From Citrobacter sp. Cu233 (GTDB taxonomy: Bacteria; Pseudomonadota; Gammaproteobacteria; Enterobacterales; Enterobacteriaceae): 64,000 nucleotides of DNA. The DNA is taken from the NCBI RefSeq assembly GCF_030332225.1, contig NZ_JAOWIF010000031.1, positions 558,001-622,000 of the forward strand, in the 5' to 3' direction. Below, piece by piece: positions 49,626 to 59,687 of this stretch. Made by a program: the position numbers and the translations under genes. Below the pieces are notes generated by a model, which did not search any database, was not told the DNA's origin, and saw nothing but the letters and a program-made list of their open reading frames with translations. Numbering within the stretch: position 1 is the stretch's first letter; each line of letters begins with the position of its first letter.

Positions 49626-51056
49626 ATGCAGGATAATTTTTCAGTAACAGGCACCATGAACTTGATGACAGATGATACCGGGATCCCCGTGCAGGTGATG
49701 TTGGCTAAATTGCTTGAGATTTATGACGTGAAAACGCTGGTGGCTCATCTTAATGGCGTTGGTGAGCATCACTGGAGCCCGGCCATCTTCAAGCGCGTGG
49801 TTGCGAACGAGACATGGCACCGCCTGAGCGATCGTGAATTTGCCCACCTGAAGACCTTACTACCGACGCCGCCTGCACATCATCCGCAGTATGCTTTTCG
49901 CTTTATCGACCTTTTTGCCGGAATAGGCGGGATTCGCCGTGGTTTCGAAGCGATAGGCGGGCAGTGTGTGTTTACCAGTGAATGGAACAAACATGCTGTT
50001 CGCACCTATAAAGCGAACAACTATTGTGATCCTGAGCAGCACCATTTTAATGAAGATATTCGCGATATCACCCTCAGCCATCATGAGGGGGTAAGTGACG
50101 AGCAGGCTGCAGAGCATATTCGTCAACACATTCCCGATCATGATGTCCTGCTGGCCGGCTTCCCTTGCCAGCCATTTTCTCTGGCGGGTGTATCAAAGAA
50201 AAACGCGTTAGGACGCGCCCACGGTTTTGCGTGCGATACGCAAGGCACACTTTTTTTTGACGTGGTGCGAATCATTGATGCGCGTCGACCAGCGATATTT
50301 GTGCTCGAAAACGTCAAAAATCTGAAAAGTCATGATCAGGGGAAAACCTTTCGCATCATCATGCAAACGCTGGATGAACTGGGCTATGACGTGGCGGATG
50401 CAGCAGATAATGGCCCGGATGACCCGAAAATTATCGATGGGCAACATTTTTTACCCCAGCATCGCGAACGTATTGTGCTCGTCGGTTTTCGCCGGGATCT
50501 GAACCTGAAGTCAGACTTTACGTTACGCGATATTGTCAGCCGCTACCCTCAGCGTCGAACGACGCTCGCAGAGCTGCTTGAACCGACCGTTGATGCGAAA
50601 TATGTGCTGACACCGGTGCTGTGGAAATACCTGTATCGCTATGCGAAAAAACATCAGGCACGGGGTAATGGGTTTGGTTACGGTATGGTCTATCCCGGCA
50701 ACCCCGATAGCGTAACGCGTACATTATCCGCACGTTACTATAAGGATGGGGCAGAAATTTTGATAGACCGCGGCTGGGATATGGCGCTGGGTGAACAGGA
50801 TTTCGATGATCCCGCCAATCAGCGACATCGCCCTCGTCGATTAACGCCCAGAGAGTGCGCACGCCTGATGGGGTTTGAGTCTCCTCAGGGGTGCCAGTTT
50901 CGCATTCCGGTATCAGATACCCAGGCTTACCGCCAGTTCGGTAATTCGGTGGTCGTCCCGGCATTTGCGGCGGTAGCCAAACTGCTGGAGCCGAAGATCA
51001 AACAGGCGGTTGCGCTACGCGAGAAAGAACAGCAGCATGGCAGACGTTCACGATAA
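49626..51056 (+). CDS. dcm: Dcm, DNA (cytosine-5) methyltransferase
   Basis: Dcm methylates the inner cytosine of CCWGG. The 476-residue enzyme has the SAM-binding motif [16 protein letters not shown] (about 90-105), the catalytic cysteine in [18 protein letters not shown], the ENV motif ([12 protein letters not shown]), [14 protein letters not shown] and the C-terminal [10 protein letters not shown]. Motifs are complete, so it should be active. Its 3' end overlaps vsr by 20 nt. Confidence 0.97.
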   Translation: MQDNFSVTGTMNLMTDDTGIPVQVMLAKLLEIYDVKTLVAHLNGVGEHHWSPAIFKRVVANETWHRLSDREFAHLKTLLPTPPAHHPQYAFRFIDLFAGIGGIRRGFEAIGGQCVFTSEWNKHAVRTYKANNYCDPEQHHFNEDIRDITLSHHEGVSDEQAAEHIRQHIPDHDVLLAGFPCQPFSLAGVSKKNALGRAHGFACDTQGTLFFDVVRIIDARRPAIFVLENVKNLKSHDQGKTFRIIMQTLDELGYDVADAADNGPDDPKIIDGQHFLPQHRERIVLVGFRRDLNLKSDFTLRDIVSRYPQRRTTLAELLEPTVDAKYVLTPVLWKYLYRYAKKHQARGNGFGYGMVYPGNPDSVTRTLSARYYKDGAEILIDRGWDMALGEQDFDDPANQRHRPRRLTPRECARLMGFESPQGCQFRIPVSDTQAYRQFGNSVVVPAFAAVAKLLEPKIKQAVALREKEQQHGRRSR

Positions 51057-51504
51057 GGCGACGCGCAGTAAAAATATGCGGGCGATAGGGACCCGCGATA
51101 CGGCGATCGAAAAACGTCTGGCCAACATACTGACGGATCAAGGGGTAACGTTTCGTGTGCAGGATGCGACGTTACCTGGTCGTCCCGATTTTGTGGTGGA
51201 TGACTATCAGTGTGTGATTTTTACCCATGGCTGTTTCTGGCATCATCACAACTGCTATCTCTTTAAAGTCCCGGCAACCCGTACGGCGTTCTGGCTGGAG
51301 AAGATTGGAAAAAACGTGGAACGTGATAAGCGGGACTGCGATAAATTGCAGGCGTTGGGATGGCGGGTCTTGATTGTCTGGGAATGCGCCCTGCGTGGGC
51401 GTGAGAAATTGGGTAACGAGGCACTGTCTGAACGGGTTATCGAATGGATCTGCGGCGGCGGAGCCACCGCGCAGATCGACACTCAGGGTATTCATTTACT
51501 GTAA
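51037..51504 (+). CDS. vsr: Vsr, very-short-patch mismatch endonuclease
   Basis: Vsr nicks beside T:G mismatches caused by deamination of Dcm-methylated cytosine. The start [20 protein letters not shown] inside the end of dcm gives 155 residues, as in E. coli; a longer frame from 51010 adds nine residues. Key motifs are [11 protein letters not shown] (metal-binding Asp) and [16 protein letters not shown] (zinc and catalytic histidines). Overlap with dcm gives coupled expression. Confidence 0.97.
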   Translation: MADVHDKATRSKNMRAIGTRDTAIEKRLANILTDQGVTFRVQDATLPGRPDFVVDDYQCVIFTHGCFWHHHNCYLFKVPATRTAFWLEKIGKNVERDKRDCDKLQALGWRVLIVWECALRGREKLGNEALSERVIEWICGGGATAQIDTQGIHLL

Positions 51505-52416
51505 CGACTTTTCCGATGAGGCTGCGACCGCGTCCGCTTTGACAGGGAATAAGTATTTCCCCAGCGTCACCAATACCACGGCAAAAACAATGACCCCGAG
51601 CGCCAGCCACTCGATCAACGCCAGGTTTTCACCTCCCAGGCCCGTACCTAACAGAACCGCCACCACTGGATTGACGTAGGCATAGCTGGTCGCCAAAGCC
51701 GGGCTTACATTACGGATAAGGAACATATAAGCGTTAATCGCAATAATTGATCCGAACAGAGCGAGGTATGCCACCGCCATAAAACCGGAGAAGGTTGGCA
51801 TCGTGGTCAGCTTTTCTCCACAGAGCAGCGATGCGCACATCAGCACAATACCCGCGGCTAACATTTCAATGGCACCGGCCATCATGCCAACGGGTAAGGT
51901 GATACGTGAGCCGTACACGGAGCCAAACGCCCAGCTCATTGAACCAATCAGGATTAATACCGCCCCCCAGGGATTACCACTCAAGTTACCACCGCTGTTA
52001 AGCATGATGATCCCGGCGAGTCCAATGGCGATCCCTATCCATTCCAGTTTGCGTGTTTTGATGCCAAAAAAGTGGCTAAAGCACAGGGTAAACAGCGGGA
52101 CGGTAGCAACCACCACAGCGGCAATACCGGAAGGGACGTTTTGATGTTCTGCGACAGTAACGAGGCCATTGCCCACCGCCAATAGCAGGATACCAATCAG
52201 TGCCGCATTCAGGAGCGGGCGCAGTGGTGGCAGCTTATGTCCGCGAATCAGTAAAAATGCGGTTAATAAAATGCCTGCAGAGAGAAAGCGCACGCCAGCC
52301 ATCATCAACGGCGGCCAACTTTCAACACCAATGCGAATAACGAAGTACGTGGAACCCCAAATGATGTACAGCGCGAAGAGCGCACTGAAAAGTGGTAACA
52401 ATTGCCTGAAACGCAT
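51496..52416 (-). CDS. yedA: YedA, EamA/DMT-family inner-membrane transporter
   Basis: The 306-residue protein has about ten membrane segments in two EamA repeats (YIIWGSTYFVIRIGVESWPP near the start; AYVNPVVAVLLGTGLGGENL near the end). Drug/metabolite transporters of this type export amino acids or related compounds; the YedA substrate is not known. It is convergent with vsr, overlapping it by 9 nt, as in E. coli. Confidence 0.92.
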   Translation of the reverse strand: MRFRQLLPLFSALFALYIIWGSTYFVIRIGVESWPPLMMAGVRFLSAGILLTAFLLIRGHKLPPLRPLLNAALIGILLLAVGNGLVTVAEHQNVPSGIAAVVVATVPLFTLCFSHFFGIKTRKLEWIGIAIGLAGIIMLNSGGNLSGNPWGAVLILIGSMSWAFGSVYGSRITLPVGMMAGAIEMLAAGIVLMCASLLCGEKLTTMPTFSGFMAVAYLALFGSIIAINAYMFLIRNVSPALATSYAYVNPVVAVLLGTGLGGENLALIEWLALGVIVFAVVLVTLGKYLFPVKADAVAASSEKSLQ

Positions 52417-52594
52417 AATCCCTCACGGTGGAAATAAAAAGGTGCAACATAGTAAACGTCAAAACTATCATGCTGGCGAGATTTATAATTGCCTGCCGTT
52501 GTTAAATATTTGTTGACCAGAAAGGCCAGTTTCAGCATGGCGTGTTTTACTTCATACTTATGACTGCAAAAAAATAATATTGAGGATTAAAATT

Positions 52595-53506
52595 TTGGCA
52601 GGAAGTAGCTTACTCACCTTGCTTGATGACATCGCCACGCTTCTGGACGATATCTCAATGATGGGAAAACTGGCCGCGAAAAAAACGGCGGGTGTGCTGG
52701 GAGACGATTTGTCGCTTAACGCGCAACAGGTATCGGGCGTGCGGGCGAACCGCGAGCTTCCGGTGGTCTGGAGTGTGGCTAAAGGATCTTTCGTCAACAA
52801 AGTTATCCTGGTGCCGCTGGCGCTATTGATCAGCGCCTTTATTCCATGGGCGATCACGCCCTTATTGATGATTGGTGGGGCGTTCCTCTGTTTTGAGGGG
52901 GTGGAAAAAGTGCTTCACACCCTGGAAGCGCGAAAACACCAGGAAACGCCAGAAGAACGACAGCAGCGTCTGACATCTCTTGCCGCACAGGACCCGCTGA
53001 CGTTTGAGAAAGATAAAATCAAAGGGGCGGTACGTACTGACTTTATTTTATCTGCGGAGATTGTGGCCATTACGCTGGGTATTGTGGCGGATGCACCGTT
53101 GTTGAATCAGGTACTGGTTTTGTCGGGTATCGCTTTGGTGGTGACCGTTGGCGTGTATGGTCTGGTCGGTATTATTGTGAAGCTCGATGATATTGGCTAC
53201 TGGCTGGCAGAAAAGCGCAGCGCACTTGCTCAGGCTCTGGGGAAGGGATTGCTGGTGGTTGCTCCCTGGCTCATGAAATCACTTTCCGTGGTTGGCACGC
53301 TGGCGATGTTTTTAGTTGGCGGCGGCATTGTGGTACACGGCATTGCACCGCTGCATCATGCGATTGAGCATTTTGCCCAGCAACAGAGTTCATTCATTGC
53401 ACTCATGCTTCCGACCCTGCTTAATCTGGTGCTCGGCTTTATTATTGGTGGGATCGTGGTAATGCTGGTAAACATGGTGGCCAGATTACGCGGAGTTTCG
53501 CACTAA
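52595..53506 (+). CDS. yedI: YedI, DUF808 inner-membrane protein
   Basis: The 303-residue protein starts [20 protein letters not shown] from TTG, with GAGG 9 nt upstream; this matches E. coli MANSSLLT and is preferred to a TTG five codons earlier that overlaps the ribosome-binding site. About five hydrophobic segments ([20 protein letters not shown] and others) place it in the inner membrane. Function is unknown (DUF808). Confidence 0.9.
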   Translation: MAGSSLLTLLDDIATLLDDISMMGKLAAKKTAGVLGDDLSLNAQQVSGVRANRELPVVWSVAKGSFVNKVILVPLALLISAFIPWAITPLLMIGGAFLCFEGVEKVLHTLEARKHQETPEERQQRLTSLAAQDPLTFEKDKIKGAVRTDFILSAEIVAITLGIVADAPLLNQVLVLSGIALVVTVGVYGLVGIIVKLDDIGYWLAEKRSALAQALGKGLLVVAPWLMKSLSVVGTLAMFLVGGGIVVHGIAPLHHAIEHFAQQQSSFIALMLPTLLNLVLGFIIGGIVVMLVNMVARLRGVSH

Positions 53507-53583
53507 TTGTCGCGTGGTAGATTACGCAAAACGTCTCTTTGTCGTCTAAGGTGAAAAGGTTTCTCTTGATACAGGAGGCAGGT

Positions 53584-53766
53584 ATGGTCTTTTCTGTCAG
53601 TGAGGAAGTCACCGCGAAAGAGGGTGGCCCACGCATGATCGTTACCGGGTATGCCAGTGGAATGGTGGAGTGCCGCTGGTATGACGGTTTTGGCGTCAAA
53701 CGGGAGGCATTTCGTGAAGATGAACTGGTTCCTGGCGAACGCAGTCCGCTACGCCAGGATGCCTGA
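53584..53766 (+). CDS. yodC: YodC, DUF2158 small protein
   Basis: A 60-residue protein, MVFSVSEEVTAKEGGPRMIV then ECRWYDGFGVKREAF, matching E. coli YodC. CAGGAGGCAGGT directly before the ATG decides this start over one 15 codons upstream. DUF2158 proteins form a small beta fold of unknown role. It follows yedI by 77 nt; yedP, found nearby in E. coli, is absent. Confidence 0.93.
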   Translation: MVFSVSEEVTAKEGGPRMIVTGYASGMVECRWYDGFGVKREAFREDELVPGERSPLRQDA

Positions 53767-53840
53767 ATATCACAGGCTGGCGTAACCTGGTGATCTCTCA
53801 ACCATTAGTTATATTTATCATTTTGGTGAGAATTATTTAC

Positions 53841-53869
53841 TTGTCAGGCAAAAAAATTGCAGATAAGGT
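53841..53869 (+). promoter_or_regulatory. dsrA promoter
   Basis: TTGTCA (53841-53846) and a -10 around GATAAGGT (53862-53869) precede the DsrA start at about 53874, as in E. coli, where this promoter is more active at low temperature. Confidence 0.7.
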
Positions 53870-53873
53870 TGGT

Positions 53874-53963
53874 TTCGCATCAGATTTCCTGGTGTAACGA
53901 ATTTTCAAGTGCTTCTTGCATAAGCAAGCTTGATCCCGGCCCGATAAGGGCCGGGATTTTTTT
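53874..53963 (+). ncRNA. dsrA: DsrA small regulatory RNA
   Basis: About 88 nt resembling E. coli DsrA. It has the rpoS/hns-pairing region CATCAGATTTCCTGGTGTAA (53878-53897), then CGAATTTTCAAGTGCTTCTT, a second stem (GCTTCTTGCATAAGCAAGC) and a terminator CCCGGCCC-GATAA-GGGCCGGG with seven T. DsrA with Hfq opens the rpoS leader at low temperature and blocks hns translation. The first four bases and the terminator stem differ from E. coli, while the pairing core is unchanged. Gene order (yodD, dsrB, rcsA nearby) is conserved. Confidence 0.93.
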
Positions 53964-53972
53964 CGCCCAAAG

Positions 53973-54200
53973 TCAGCGATTGATCTCCGTCACGCTAAAA
54001 TCATGGATATCAAGCTCGAACGCGTCGGCCAGTTCATGCCATGTATGATAATCCCGGCCATCAACGCTGACACGATCGGGGTCATCATGGCTGCGGTGAA
54101 TTTCGCTTTCGCAGATTTCGTTGATAGCTTTCAATAGTGCGTCCACATCGACGCTGACTTCACGTTTGGCCGTATCGCTGTACTCTTTCGCGGTTTTCAT
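53973..54200 (-). CDS. yodD: YodD, small stress-associated protein
   Basis: A 75-residue protein, MKTAKEYSDTAKREVSVDVD then HDFSVTEINR, matching E. coli YodD, reported as stress-induced and of unknown function. The start used gives the E. coli length; an upstream frame adds five residues. It is convergent with dsrA, its stop lying 10 nt beyond the DsrA terminator. Confidence 0.92.
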   Translation of the reverse strand: MKTAKEYSDTAKREVSVDVDALLKAINEICESEIHRSHDDPDRVSVDGRDYHTWHELADAFELDIHDFSVTEINR

Positions 54201-54272
54201 CCTCATACCTCTCAACCGTTAAGGATACCGGAGCACGTATCAGAATCTCTGATACGTACAAGTTAAGTATAG

Positions 54273-54551
<279 letters not shown>

Positions 54552-54563
54552 TTCAGGTGCTGA

Positions 54564-54594
54564 TTCTGACTGGTGGCGAACCCACCAGTCAGAA
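54564..54594. terminator. Perfect 13-bp hairpin between dsrB and rcsA
   Basis: TTCTGACTGGTGG (54564-54576) and CCACCAGTCAGAA (54582-54594) pair perfectly around a CGAAC loop. There is no T-run on either side, so it is not a standard intrinsic terminator; it may stabilise the 3' ends of the converging dsrB and rcsA transcripts. It ends 5 nt before the rcsA stop. Confidence 0.75.
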
Positions 54595-54598
54595 CGTC

Positions 54599-55222
54599 CT
54601 AACGCATGTTCACAAAGATACCATTGGTGACGTTATCCGTGAGTCGTACAACGTGATAGATAACTTGCTTATTATGTGTCTTGATCTTTCGTTTTATATT
54701 CCCCTTATGAGATGAAACTGTCTTCGCTTTGATATTCATTTGATCGGATATCTGTATTGTTCCCTGACCGGCCATCCACATACGTAGCATACTGGATTCG
54801 GTGCGGCTTAATGATAGTGTTGGCAGGTTCACATCAATGATAATATCCACTTCCTTTTTCAGAATATCGCCAAGAAGTTCATCCAGTGAATCTGGTTTAA
54901 TCGACTTAGAGCTGATTAATAAATTCTTTCTTACTAAGAGATACTCATCAAAATGGACATTGGCAATTGCCATAAACACAATAAATAAAGTGCTGGGATG
55001 TTGATTAATGATTTGCTTAATTCGCTGGCTGTTGTCCGGATCGTGAATAAAGCAGTCTTCATTAATAAACACCACAGACGGCTGCAGTGAGACACAGGCG
55101 ATGCTGAGCTCATCAACGCTTGAAATATCGTTGATTTCCCTTTTCTTCACCCCTCGACTTACCAGATATCCGGTCAACCCTAGTCGGGTGTAACTGCATA
55201 AATCCATAATAATCGTTGACAT
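54599..55222 (-). CDS. rcsA: RcsA, co-regulator of capsule synthesis
   Basis: RcsA pairs with RcsB to activate colanic-acid capsule genes and repress flhDC. The 207-residue protein has an N-terminal receiver-like domain without a phosphorylation site ([20 protein letters not shown]) and a C-terminal LuxR helix-turn-helix ([37 protein letters not shown]). RcsA is a Lon substrate. The length is the same as in E. coli. Confidence 0.96.
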   Translation of the reverse strand: MSTIIMDLCSYTRLGLTGYLVSRGVKKREINDISSVDELSIACVSLQPSVVFINEDCFIHDPDNSQRIKQIINQHPSTLFIVFMAIANVHFDEYLLVRKNLLISSKSIKPDSLDELLGDILKKEVDIIIDVNLPTLSLSRTESSMLRMWMAGQGTIQISDQMNIKAKTVSSHKGNIKRKIKTHNKQVIYHVVRLTDNVTNGIFVNMR

Positions 55223-55353
55223 GGCATACCCTCACTCAATGCGTAACGATAATTCCCCTTACCTGATTATTTCATCACAACTAAACGGAATAATAACGAC
55301 CCAATATGACGCTTTCGCTGTTTTCAGGCGAATTTACTATCCCGTAAAGTTGC

Positions 55354-55378
55354 GTATAATTTGCCAGGAAACATCTTA
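55354..55378 (-). promoter_or_regulatory. RcsAB box and promoter of rcsA
   Basis: On the minus strand TAAGATGTTTCCTG (55378-55365) fits the RcsAB consensus TAAGAATATTCCTA at 10 of 14 positions. A -10-like TTATAC (55359-55354) follows 5 nt later, so the box covers the -35 region. A leader of about 125 nt would precede rcsA. This fits the known autoactivation of rcsA. Confidence 0.72.
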
Positions 55379-55509
55379 AAGTAAAGTAAATGTTGCGTTA
55401 TGTGAGTGAGGCAAAAACAAATAAACCGCGACAGCGTTATCCTGGTGGATGTTACCTGTATTTGGATTTAGGACAATCCTTAGTAAAACAGGATAAAAAA
55501 TAAGGGTTA

Positions 55510-56295
55510 TTATTTTGAAGGCATTTCACTAATGATGTCAGCCAACAAATTAAAAATCTCACTGAATAAGCGCTCACAGAAGGGCGCAATTAATGGCATT
55601 AGCGCGGCCATTAATGAAATACCCACGGTCAGGGTGAGTGGGAAACCAATGACAAATATCGATAGCTGTGGCGCCATACGGTTTAACAAACCGAGTGCGA
55701 GGTTGAGTGTGAGCAGCAGTGTCATCACCGGCAGAGCCAGCATCAGGCCATTGAGGAAGATAAGCCCTCCCGCCCGCGCCAGCGCGAGAAAGGCATTACT
55801 ATTAACCGGATGGCCACCGATAGGCAGAGTATGGAAGGTATCCACCAACAGTGAGATAAGCCACAAGTGACCATTAAAAGTGAGGAACAGCAGCATCGCC
55901 AGCAAATCTATCAGACGTGCCAGAACGGGCATATTCAGGCGACTGCCCGGGTCGAAGAAGGTTGCGAAGGAGAGACCCATTTGCAGCCCGATGATTTCCC
56001 CGGCGGTACGCACCGCGGCAAACGCAAATTGCATGGTGAACCCTAACGCGATGCCAATCAGGATTTGCTGCATCACCTGCCATATCGCGCCGACAGAAAA
56101 GATAGGCACGTTTACGGGGGGAAGCAGCGGAGCGATAACCATGGTAATCATCAACCCCAGCCCCAGTTTTACTCGCTTGGGGATGGCGCGTTCACTGAGT
56201 ATCGGAGCCGTTGAAATGAGCGCCAGTATGCGCAGCAGGGGCCAGAAGTAAAGATTCAGCCAGTGGAGCCACTCAACGCTGGTCACCTGCAACAT
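55510..56295 (-). CDS. fliR: FliR, flagellar export gate protein
   Basis: FliR is part of the FliP-FliQ-FliR core gate of the flagellar type III export apparatus. The 261-residue protein has about six hydrophobic segments and begins [20 protein letters not shown], with the conserved [20 protein letters not shown] region. It is the last gene of fliLMNOPQR, 8 nt after fliQ. Confidence 0.97.
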   Translation of the reverse strand: MLQVTSVEWLHWLNLYFWPLLRILALISTAPILSERAIPKRVKLGLGLMITMVIAPLLPPVNVPIFSVGAIWQVMQQILIGIALGFTMQFAFAAVRTAGEIIGLQMGLSFATFFDPGSRLNMPVLARLIDLLAMLLFLTFNGHLWLISLLVDTFHTLPIGGHPVNSNAFLALARAGGLIFLNGLMLALPVMTLLLTLNLALGLLNRMAPQLSIFVIGFPLTLTVGISLMAALMPLIAPFCERLFSEIFNLLADIISEMPSK

Positions 56296-56303
56296 AGCGT
56301 CGC

Positions 56304-56573
56304 TTACCCGATGATGTAGGGGATATTGCTGAACAGCGTACGCACGTAGTCGAGCAGCAAGTTAAGCATCCACGGACCTGCAACGATGATGGCAATAAAG
56401 ACCGCGACTATTTTCGGAATGAAGGACAGCGTCATTTCGTTAATCTGGGTTGCCGCCTGCAGGATACTGATGATAAGACCCGTGACGAGGGCAACCAGCA
56501 ACAAAGGTGCGGCAAGGGCGAGGGCGACTTTCATCGCCTCAGTGCCCATCATCATGACCGATTCAGGAGTCAT
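56304..56573 (-). CDS. fliQ: FliQ, flagellar export gate protein
   Basis: FliQ is a small export-gate subunit with two membrane hairpins. The 89-residue protein [20 protein letters not shown] contains [20 protein letters not shown], highly conserved in FliQ and in virulence type III homologues. Length is as in E. coli. It is 9 nt after fliP. Confidence 0.97.
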   Translation of the reverse strand: MTPESVMMMGTEAMKVALALAAPLLLVALVTGLIISILQAATQINEMTLSFIPKIVAVFIAIIVAGPWMLNLLLDYVRTLFSNIPYIIG

Positions 56574-56582
56574 TTCGCGCCT

Positions 56583-57320
56583 CTAACTGTAAAAGCTTTG
56601 TGCCAGCGAGCCGACAAGCAACTGCCAACCGTCAACCAGCACAAACAGCATGAGCTTGAATGGGAGTGCAATGGTAGCAGGAGGCACCATCATCATCCCG
56701 AGCGCCATCAGCACGCTGGCGATAACCAGATCGATTATCAGAAATGGAATGAAAATGGTAAAACCTATCTGGAATGCCGTTTTCAACTCACTGGTAACAT
56801 AAGCTGGCAGCAAAATGCGCATCGGCACGGCTTCAGGCCCCTGTAACGGGCCGCTGTTTGCCAGGCGGGCGAACAGGGCCAGATCGGCTTCACGGGTCTG
56901 ACGCAGCATAAACTCACGCAACGGCTGTGCCCCTTTCTCCATGGCTTCCTGCATGGAGATCTTCTCTTCGCTGAAGGGTTGATACGCATCAACGTAGATT
57001 TTGTCGATCACCGGCGACATGATGAAGAAAGTCAAAAACAGCGCCAGTCCAAGTAAAACCTGGTTCGGCGGTGCTGACGGTGTTCCCAGCGCATTACGTA
57101 ACAGACCAAACACGATGATGATACGGGTGAAGCTGGTCATCATCAGCAAAATAGCAGGCAGGAACGTCAGCGAGGTGATAAACACCAGCGTTTGGACGGG
57201 CAACGTCCAGCTTTGTCCGCCACCGGGCAGCGGTTGGCTAACCAGACCCGGTAGTTGGGCCAGGGCTGCTGGGCTGAAAAGCCACAAACCCGTCAGCGTG
57301 AGGGATAACAAACGGCGCAT
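56583..57320 (-). CDS. fliP: FliP, flagellar export gate protein
   Basis: FliP forms most of the export pore. The 245-residue protein has a cleavable signal peptide ([20 protein letters not shown]), a large periplasmic loop and four membrane helices, with the family motifs [20 protein letters not shown] and [20 protein letters not shown]. Its start overlaps the fliO stop by one base. Confidence 0.97.
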   Translation of the reverse strand: MRRLLSLTLTGLWLFSPAALAQLPGLVSQPLPGGGQSWTLPVQTLVFITSLTFLPAILLMMTSFTRIIIVFGLLRNALGTPSAPPNQVLLGLALFLTFFIMSPVIDKIYVDAYQPFSEEKISMQEAMEKGAQPLREFMLRQTREADLALFARLANSGPLQGPEAVPMRILLPAYVTSELKTAFQIGFTIFIPFLIIDLVIASVLMALGMMMVPPATIALPFKLMLFVLVDGWQLLVGSLAQSFYS

Positions 57321-57694
57321 CAGGATCTCCCAGGACGCTTCAGCAAACTCTTCATCATGGCCTGGAAATCCGCAGGGGAGGCCGCTTTTTCTTCTGCACT
57401 GGCAGGTGCCGGGGGAAGGGTATGCAGAACGTTGATCTGCGACGCTGTAACGCCCAACACCAGACGTGCGTCTTCGACCTCTACAATTACCACCCGCTCA
57501 CGTGGGCCTAATGAGGTACTGGCTGAAACTTTCAGTCCACGCGTACTGACGCTTTTGGGAGCAAATCCCAGGCGCTTAATCAGCCAGGCGGCGCCCAGGA
57601 TCAACACAATGATCCCCAGCAGCGCACCGCTGACCTGCACTAACGGTGAACCTGGTACAGTAGCAGGCTGAGAGACGGTGGCCTGGGTGTTCAT
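57320..57694 (-). CDS. fliO: FliO, assembly factor for the export gate
   Basis: FliO is a bitopic membrane protein that stabilises FliP during gate assembly. The 124-residue protein has a short periplasmic N-terminus, one membrane helix ([20 protein letters not shown]) and a cytoplasmic domain ([20 protein letters not shown]) ending [10 protein letters not shown]. It is slightly longer than the E. coli protein. It begins 2 nt after the fliN stop. Confidence 0.95.
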   Translation of the reverse strand: MNTQATVSQPATVPGSPLVQVSGALLGIIVLILGAAWLIKRLGFAPKSVSTRGLKVSASTSLGPRERVVIVEVEDARLVLGVTASQINVLHTLPPAPASAEEKAASPADFQAMMKSLLKRPGRS

Positions 57695-57696
57695 CG

Positions 57697-58110
57697 TTAA
57701 CGGCTCAGACGGCGCATACGTTCAGATGGGGTAATAATGTCGGTAATACGTACACCGTATTTATCTGCGACTACCACAACTTCACCCTGAGCAATCAAAT
57801 AACCGTTGATCAGAATATCCAGCGGCTCGCCCGCCAGACCGTCCAGCGCGACGACCGAACCCTGCGTCAGGCGCAGCAGCTCTTTGATGGTCATGCGGGT
57901 GCGGCCCAATTCAACGGTCAGCTTGACCGGAATATCCATGATCAGGTCGATATCCTGCAGCGCACCGCTGACGTCGCCGCCACCTAACTGCTGGAATACC
58001 GCATCGGCCGCACTTTTGGTGGTCGTCGTTTTTTGCTCGTTTAACGCGTCAGCCCACAGATCGTCCAATGCACCAGTGTTCTCATCGGACGGATTATTCA
58101 TGTCACTCAT
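57697..58110 (-). CDS. fliN: FliN, flagellar motor switch protein
   Basis: FliN forms the lower C-ring with FliM and docks the export ATPase complex through FliH. The 137-residue protein has a variable acidic N-terminus (to about 50) and the SpoA domain (LIMDIPVKLTVELGRTRMTI; VALDGLAGEPLDILINGYLI). Its start overlaps the fliM stop by 4 nt. Confidence 0.97.
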   Translation of the reverse strand: MSDMNNPSDENTGALDDLWADALNEQKTTTTKSAADAVFQQLGGGDVSGALQDIDLIMDIPVKLTVELGRTRMTIKELLRLTQGSVVALDGLAGEPLDILINGYLIAQGEVVVVADKYGVRITDIITPSERMRRLSR

Positions 58111-59111
58111 TTGGGCTGTTCCTCATTCAGCGAATTCAAAATCGGGTTTATCAAATGTTCTACGCGTAGCGCATACTGACCATTTACGGTGCCATATTGG
58201 CTGGTCAGCACAGGCACGCCGTCCACATGAGCAATAATGCGGTCGGGTTTTTCAATTGGCAGTACATCGCCGGGTTTCAGTTTCAAAATCTGGGACAGCC
58301 GCAACGGAATGTCAGCAAAGTTTGCTACCAGTTCCAGCTCAGAATGCTGAACCTGACGCACCAGATTATTGCGCCAGTTCTGATCTTCATTACGCGAGTT
58401 TTCCAGCGGTGGGTTTACCAGCAGTTCGCGTAAAGGCTCAATCATGCTGAATGGCAGACAGATGTTAAATTCACCCGTCAGGTTGCCGATTTCAACGTGG
58501 AACGGGGTGTTCACCACGATGTCATTCGGGGAGGTGGTGATATTCGTAAACTTCACCTGCATCTCGGAACGGACATATTCCACTTCCAGCGGGTTGATCG
58601 CTTTCCACGCGTCGCTGTAGCTTTCCAGCGCCAGTTTCAGCATACGGTTGATCACGCGTTGTTCAGTGTGCGTAAATTCACGGCCTTCAACTTTCGTCGG
58701 GAAACGACCATCGCCGCCAAACAGGTTATCTACGGCGATAAACACCAGACTCGGTGAGAACACCACCAGACCCGTACCGCGCAGCGGCTTCAGGTGGATT
58801 AAGTTCAGGTTGGTCGGAACCGGTAAGTTACGCGCAAACTCGTGGTAGGGCTGGATACGGATCGCGCCCACGGTAATATCCGGGCTGCGGCGTAGCAGGT
58901 TAAATAACCCCATACGGAACTGGCGCGCAAAGCGTTCGTTAATGATCTCCAGCGCCTGCAAACGTTCACGAACGACGCGGCGCTGGGTGTTGGGATCGTA
59001 AGGACGAATATCGCTTTCTTTTGCGATACCGGAAATGGGTTCGTCTTTAGTTTCGCTATCGCCGTTAAGCAACGCGTCGATTTCAGCCTGAGAAAGAATA
59101 CTGTCGCCCAT
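58107..59111 (-). CDS. fliM: FliM, flagellar motor switch protein
   Basis: FliM is the middle C-ring component that binds phosphorylated CheY and changes rotation direction. I start at MGDSILSQAEIDALLNGDSE, which carries the CheY-binding N-terminal motif and gives 334 residues as in E. coli; a frame 34 codons longer runs into fliL. The middle domain (RNLPVPTNLNLIHLKPLRGT) and C-terminal SpoA domain are intact. Confidence 0.97.
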   Translation of the reverse strand: MGDSILSQAEIDALLNGDSETKDEPISGIAKESDIRPYDPNTQRRVVRERLQALEIINERFARQFRMGLFNLLRRSPDITVGAIRIQPYHEFARNLPVPTNLNLIHLKPLRGTGLVVFSPSLVFIAVDNLFGGDGRFPTKVEGREFTHTEQRVINRMLKLALESYSDAWKAINPLEVEYVRSEMQVKFTNITTSPNDIVVNTPFHVEIGNLTGEFNICLPFSMIEPLRELLVNPPLENSRNEDQNWRNNLVRQVQHSELELVANFADIPLRLSQILKLKPGDVLPIEKPDRIIAHVDGVPVLTSQYGTVNGQYALRVEHLINPILNSLNEEQPK

Positions 59112-59115
59112 GTCT

Positions 59116-59583
59116 TTACCGCAGAATAAAAGCTGTATAAAGAACGTCGGTGACAACCTGTTTCGGCTGCCCGACAACGAGCGGAGTCGCGAGCGTCTCT
59201 TTGATAGCGGCAATCAGCTGCTGTTTGCCTTCTTCTGTTGCGAGCGTGGCTGCGTTCTGGCGGGAGAACAATAACAGCAGACGGCTGCGCACTTCTGGCA
59301 GATATTCGTTCAGACGTGAACGTGTCGCCTCGTCTTTCATACGCAGTGTGATACCGATATACAGCACGCGATCCGCATCACCTAAATTGACGGTAAACGT
59401 ATCCAGTGCAAAGAACACTGGGGCAGGCGGTGGAGCCGGTTCCGCTTTTACGCTGGCGGACGGCTGCTGCTGCATGCGCCAGTAGCTATAGCCCGCAGTA
59501 GCGAGGGCGGCGAGAGTAATTAACACCAGCAGAGGGATCCAAATAGCGCGTTTACTCTTTTTGTTAATCGCGGAGTCAGTCAT
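59116..59583 (-). CDS. fliL: FliL, flagellar basal-body-associated membrane protein
   Basis: FliL surrounds the stator units and supports motor torque and swarming. The 155-residue protein has an N-terminal membrane helix ([20 protein letters not shown]), a proline-rich linker ([10 protein letters not shown]) and a periplasmic stomatin-like domain. The start [13 protein letters not shown] matches E. coli length; the longer frame includes leader. It opens the fliLMNOPQR operon. Confidence 0.96.
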   Translation of the reverse strand: MTDSAINKKSKRAIWIPLLVLITLAALATAGYSYWRMQQQPSASVKAEPAPPPAPVFFALDTFTVNLGDADRVLYIGITLRMKDEATRSRLNEYLPEVRSRLLLLFSRQNAATLATEEGKQQLIAAIKETLATPLVVGQPKQVVTDVLYTAFILR

Positions 59584-59620
59584 CAGATACGGGCTTCCTG
59601 TTTCGGTACAGCTTATAGGC

Positions 59621-59673
59621 TGATTATCCCGTGTCCTGACCACGACAAAGCGTGGAAAAGACGCGGATAATCA
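59621..59673. other. Nested hairpin in the fliK-fliL gap
   Basis: TGATTATCC (59621-59629) and GGATAATCA (59665-59673) form outer arms, extended inward by GTGTC / GACGC, with an inner stem CCACG (59640-59644) / CGTGG (59651-59655). It occupies half the 104-nt space where the class II fliL promoter should lie. No T-run follows. It does not match the FlhDC half-site well. Confidence 0.65.
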
Positions 59674-59687
59674 TGCTACCTCTGGCG

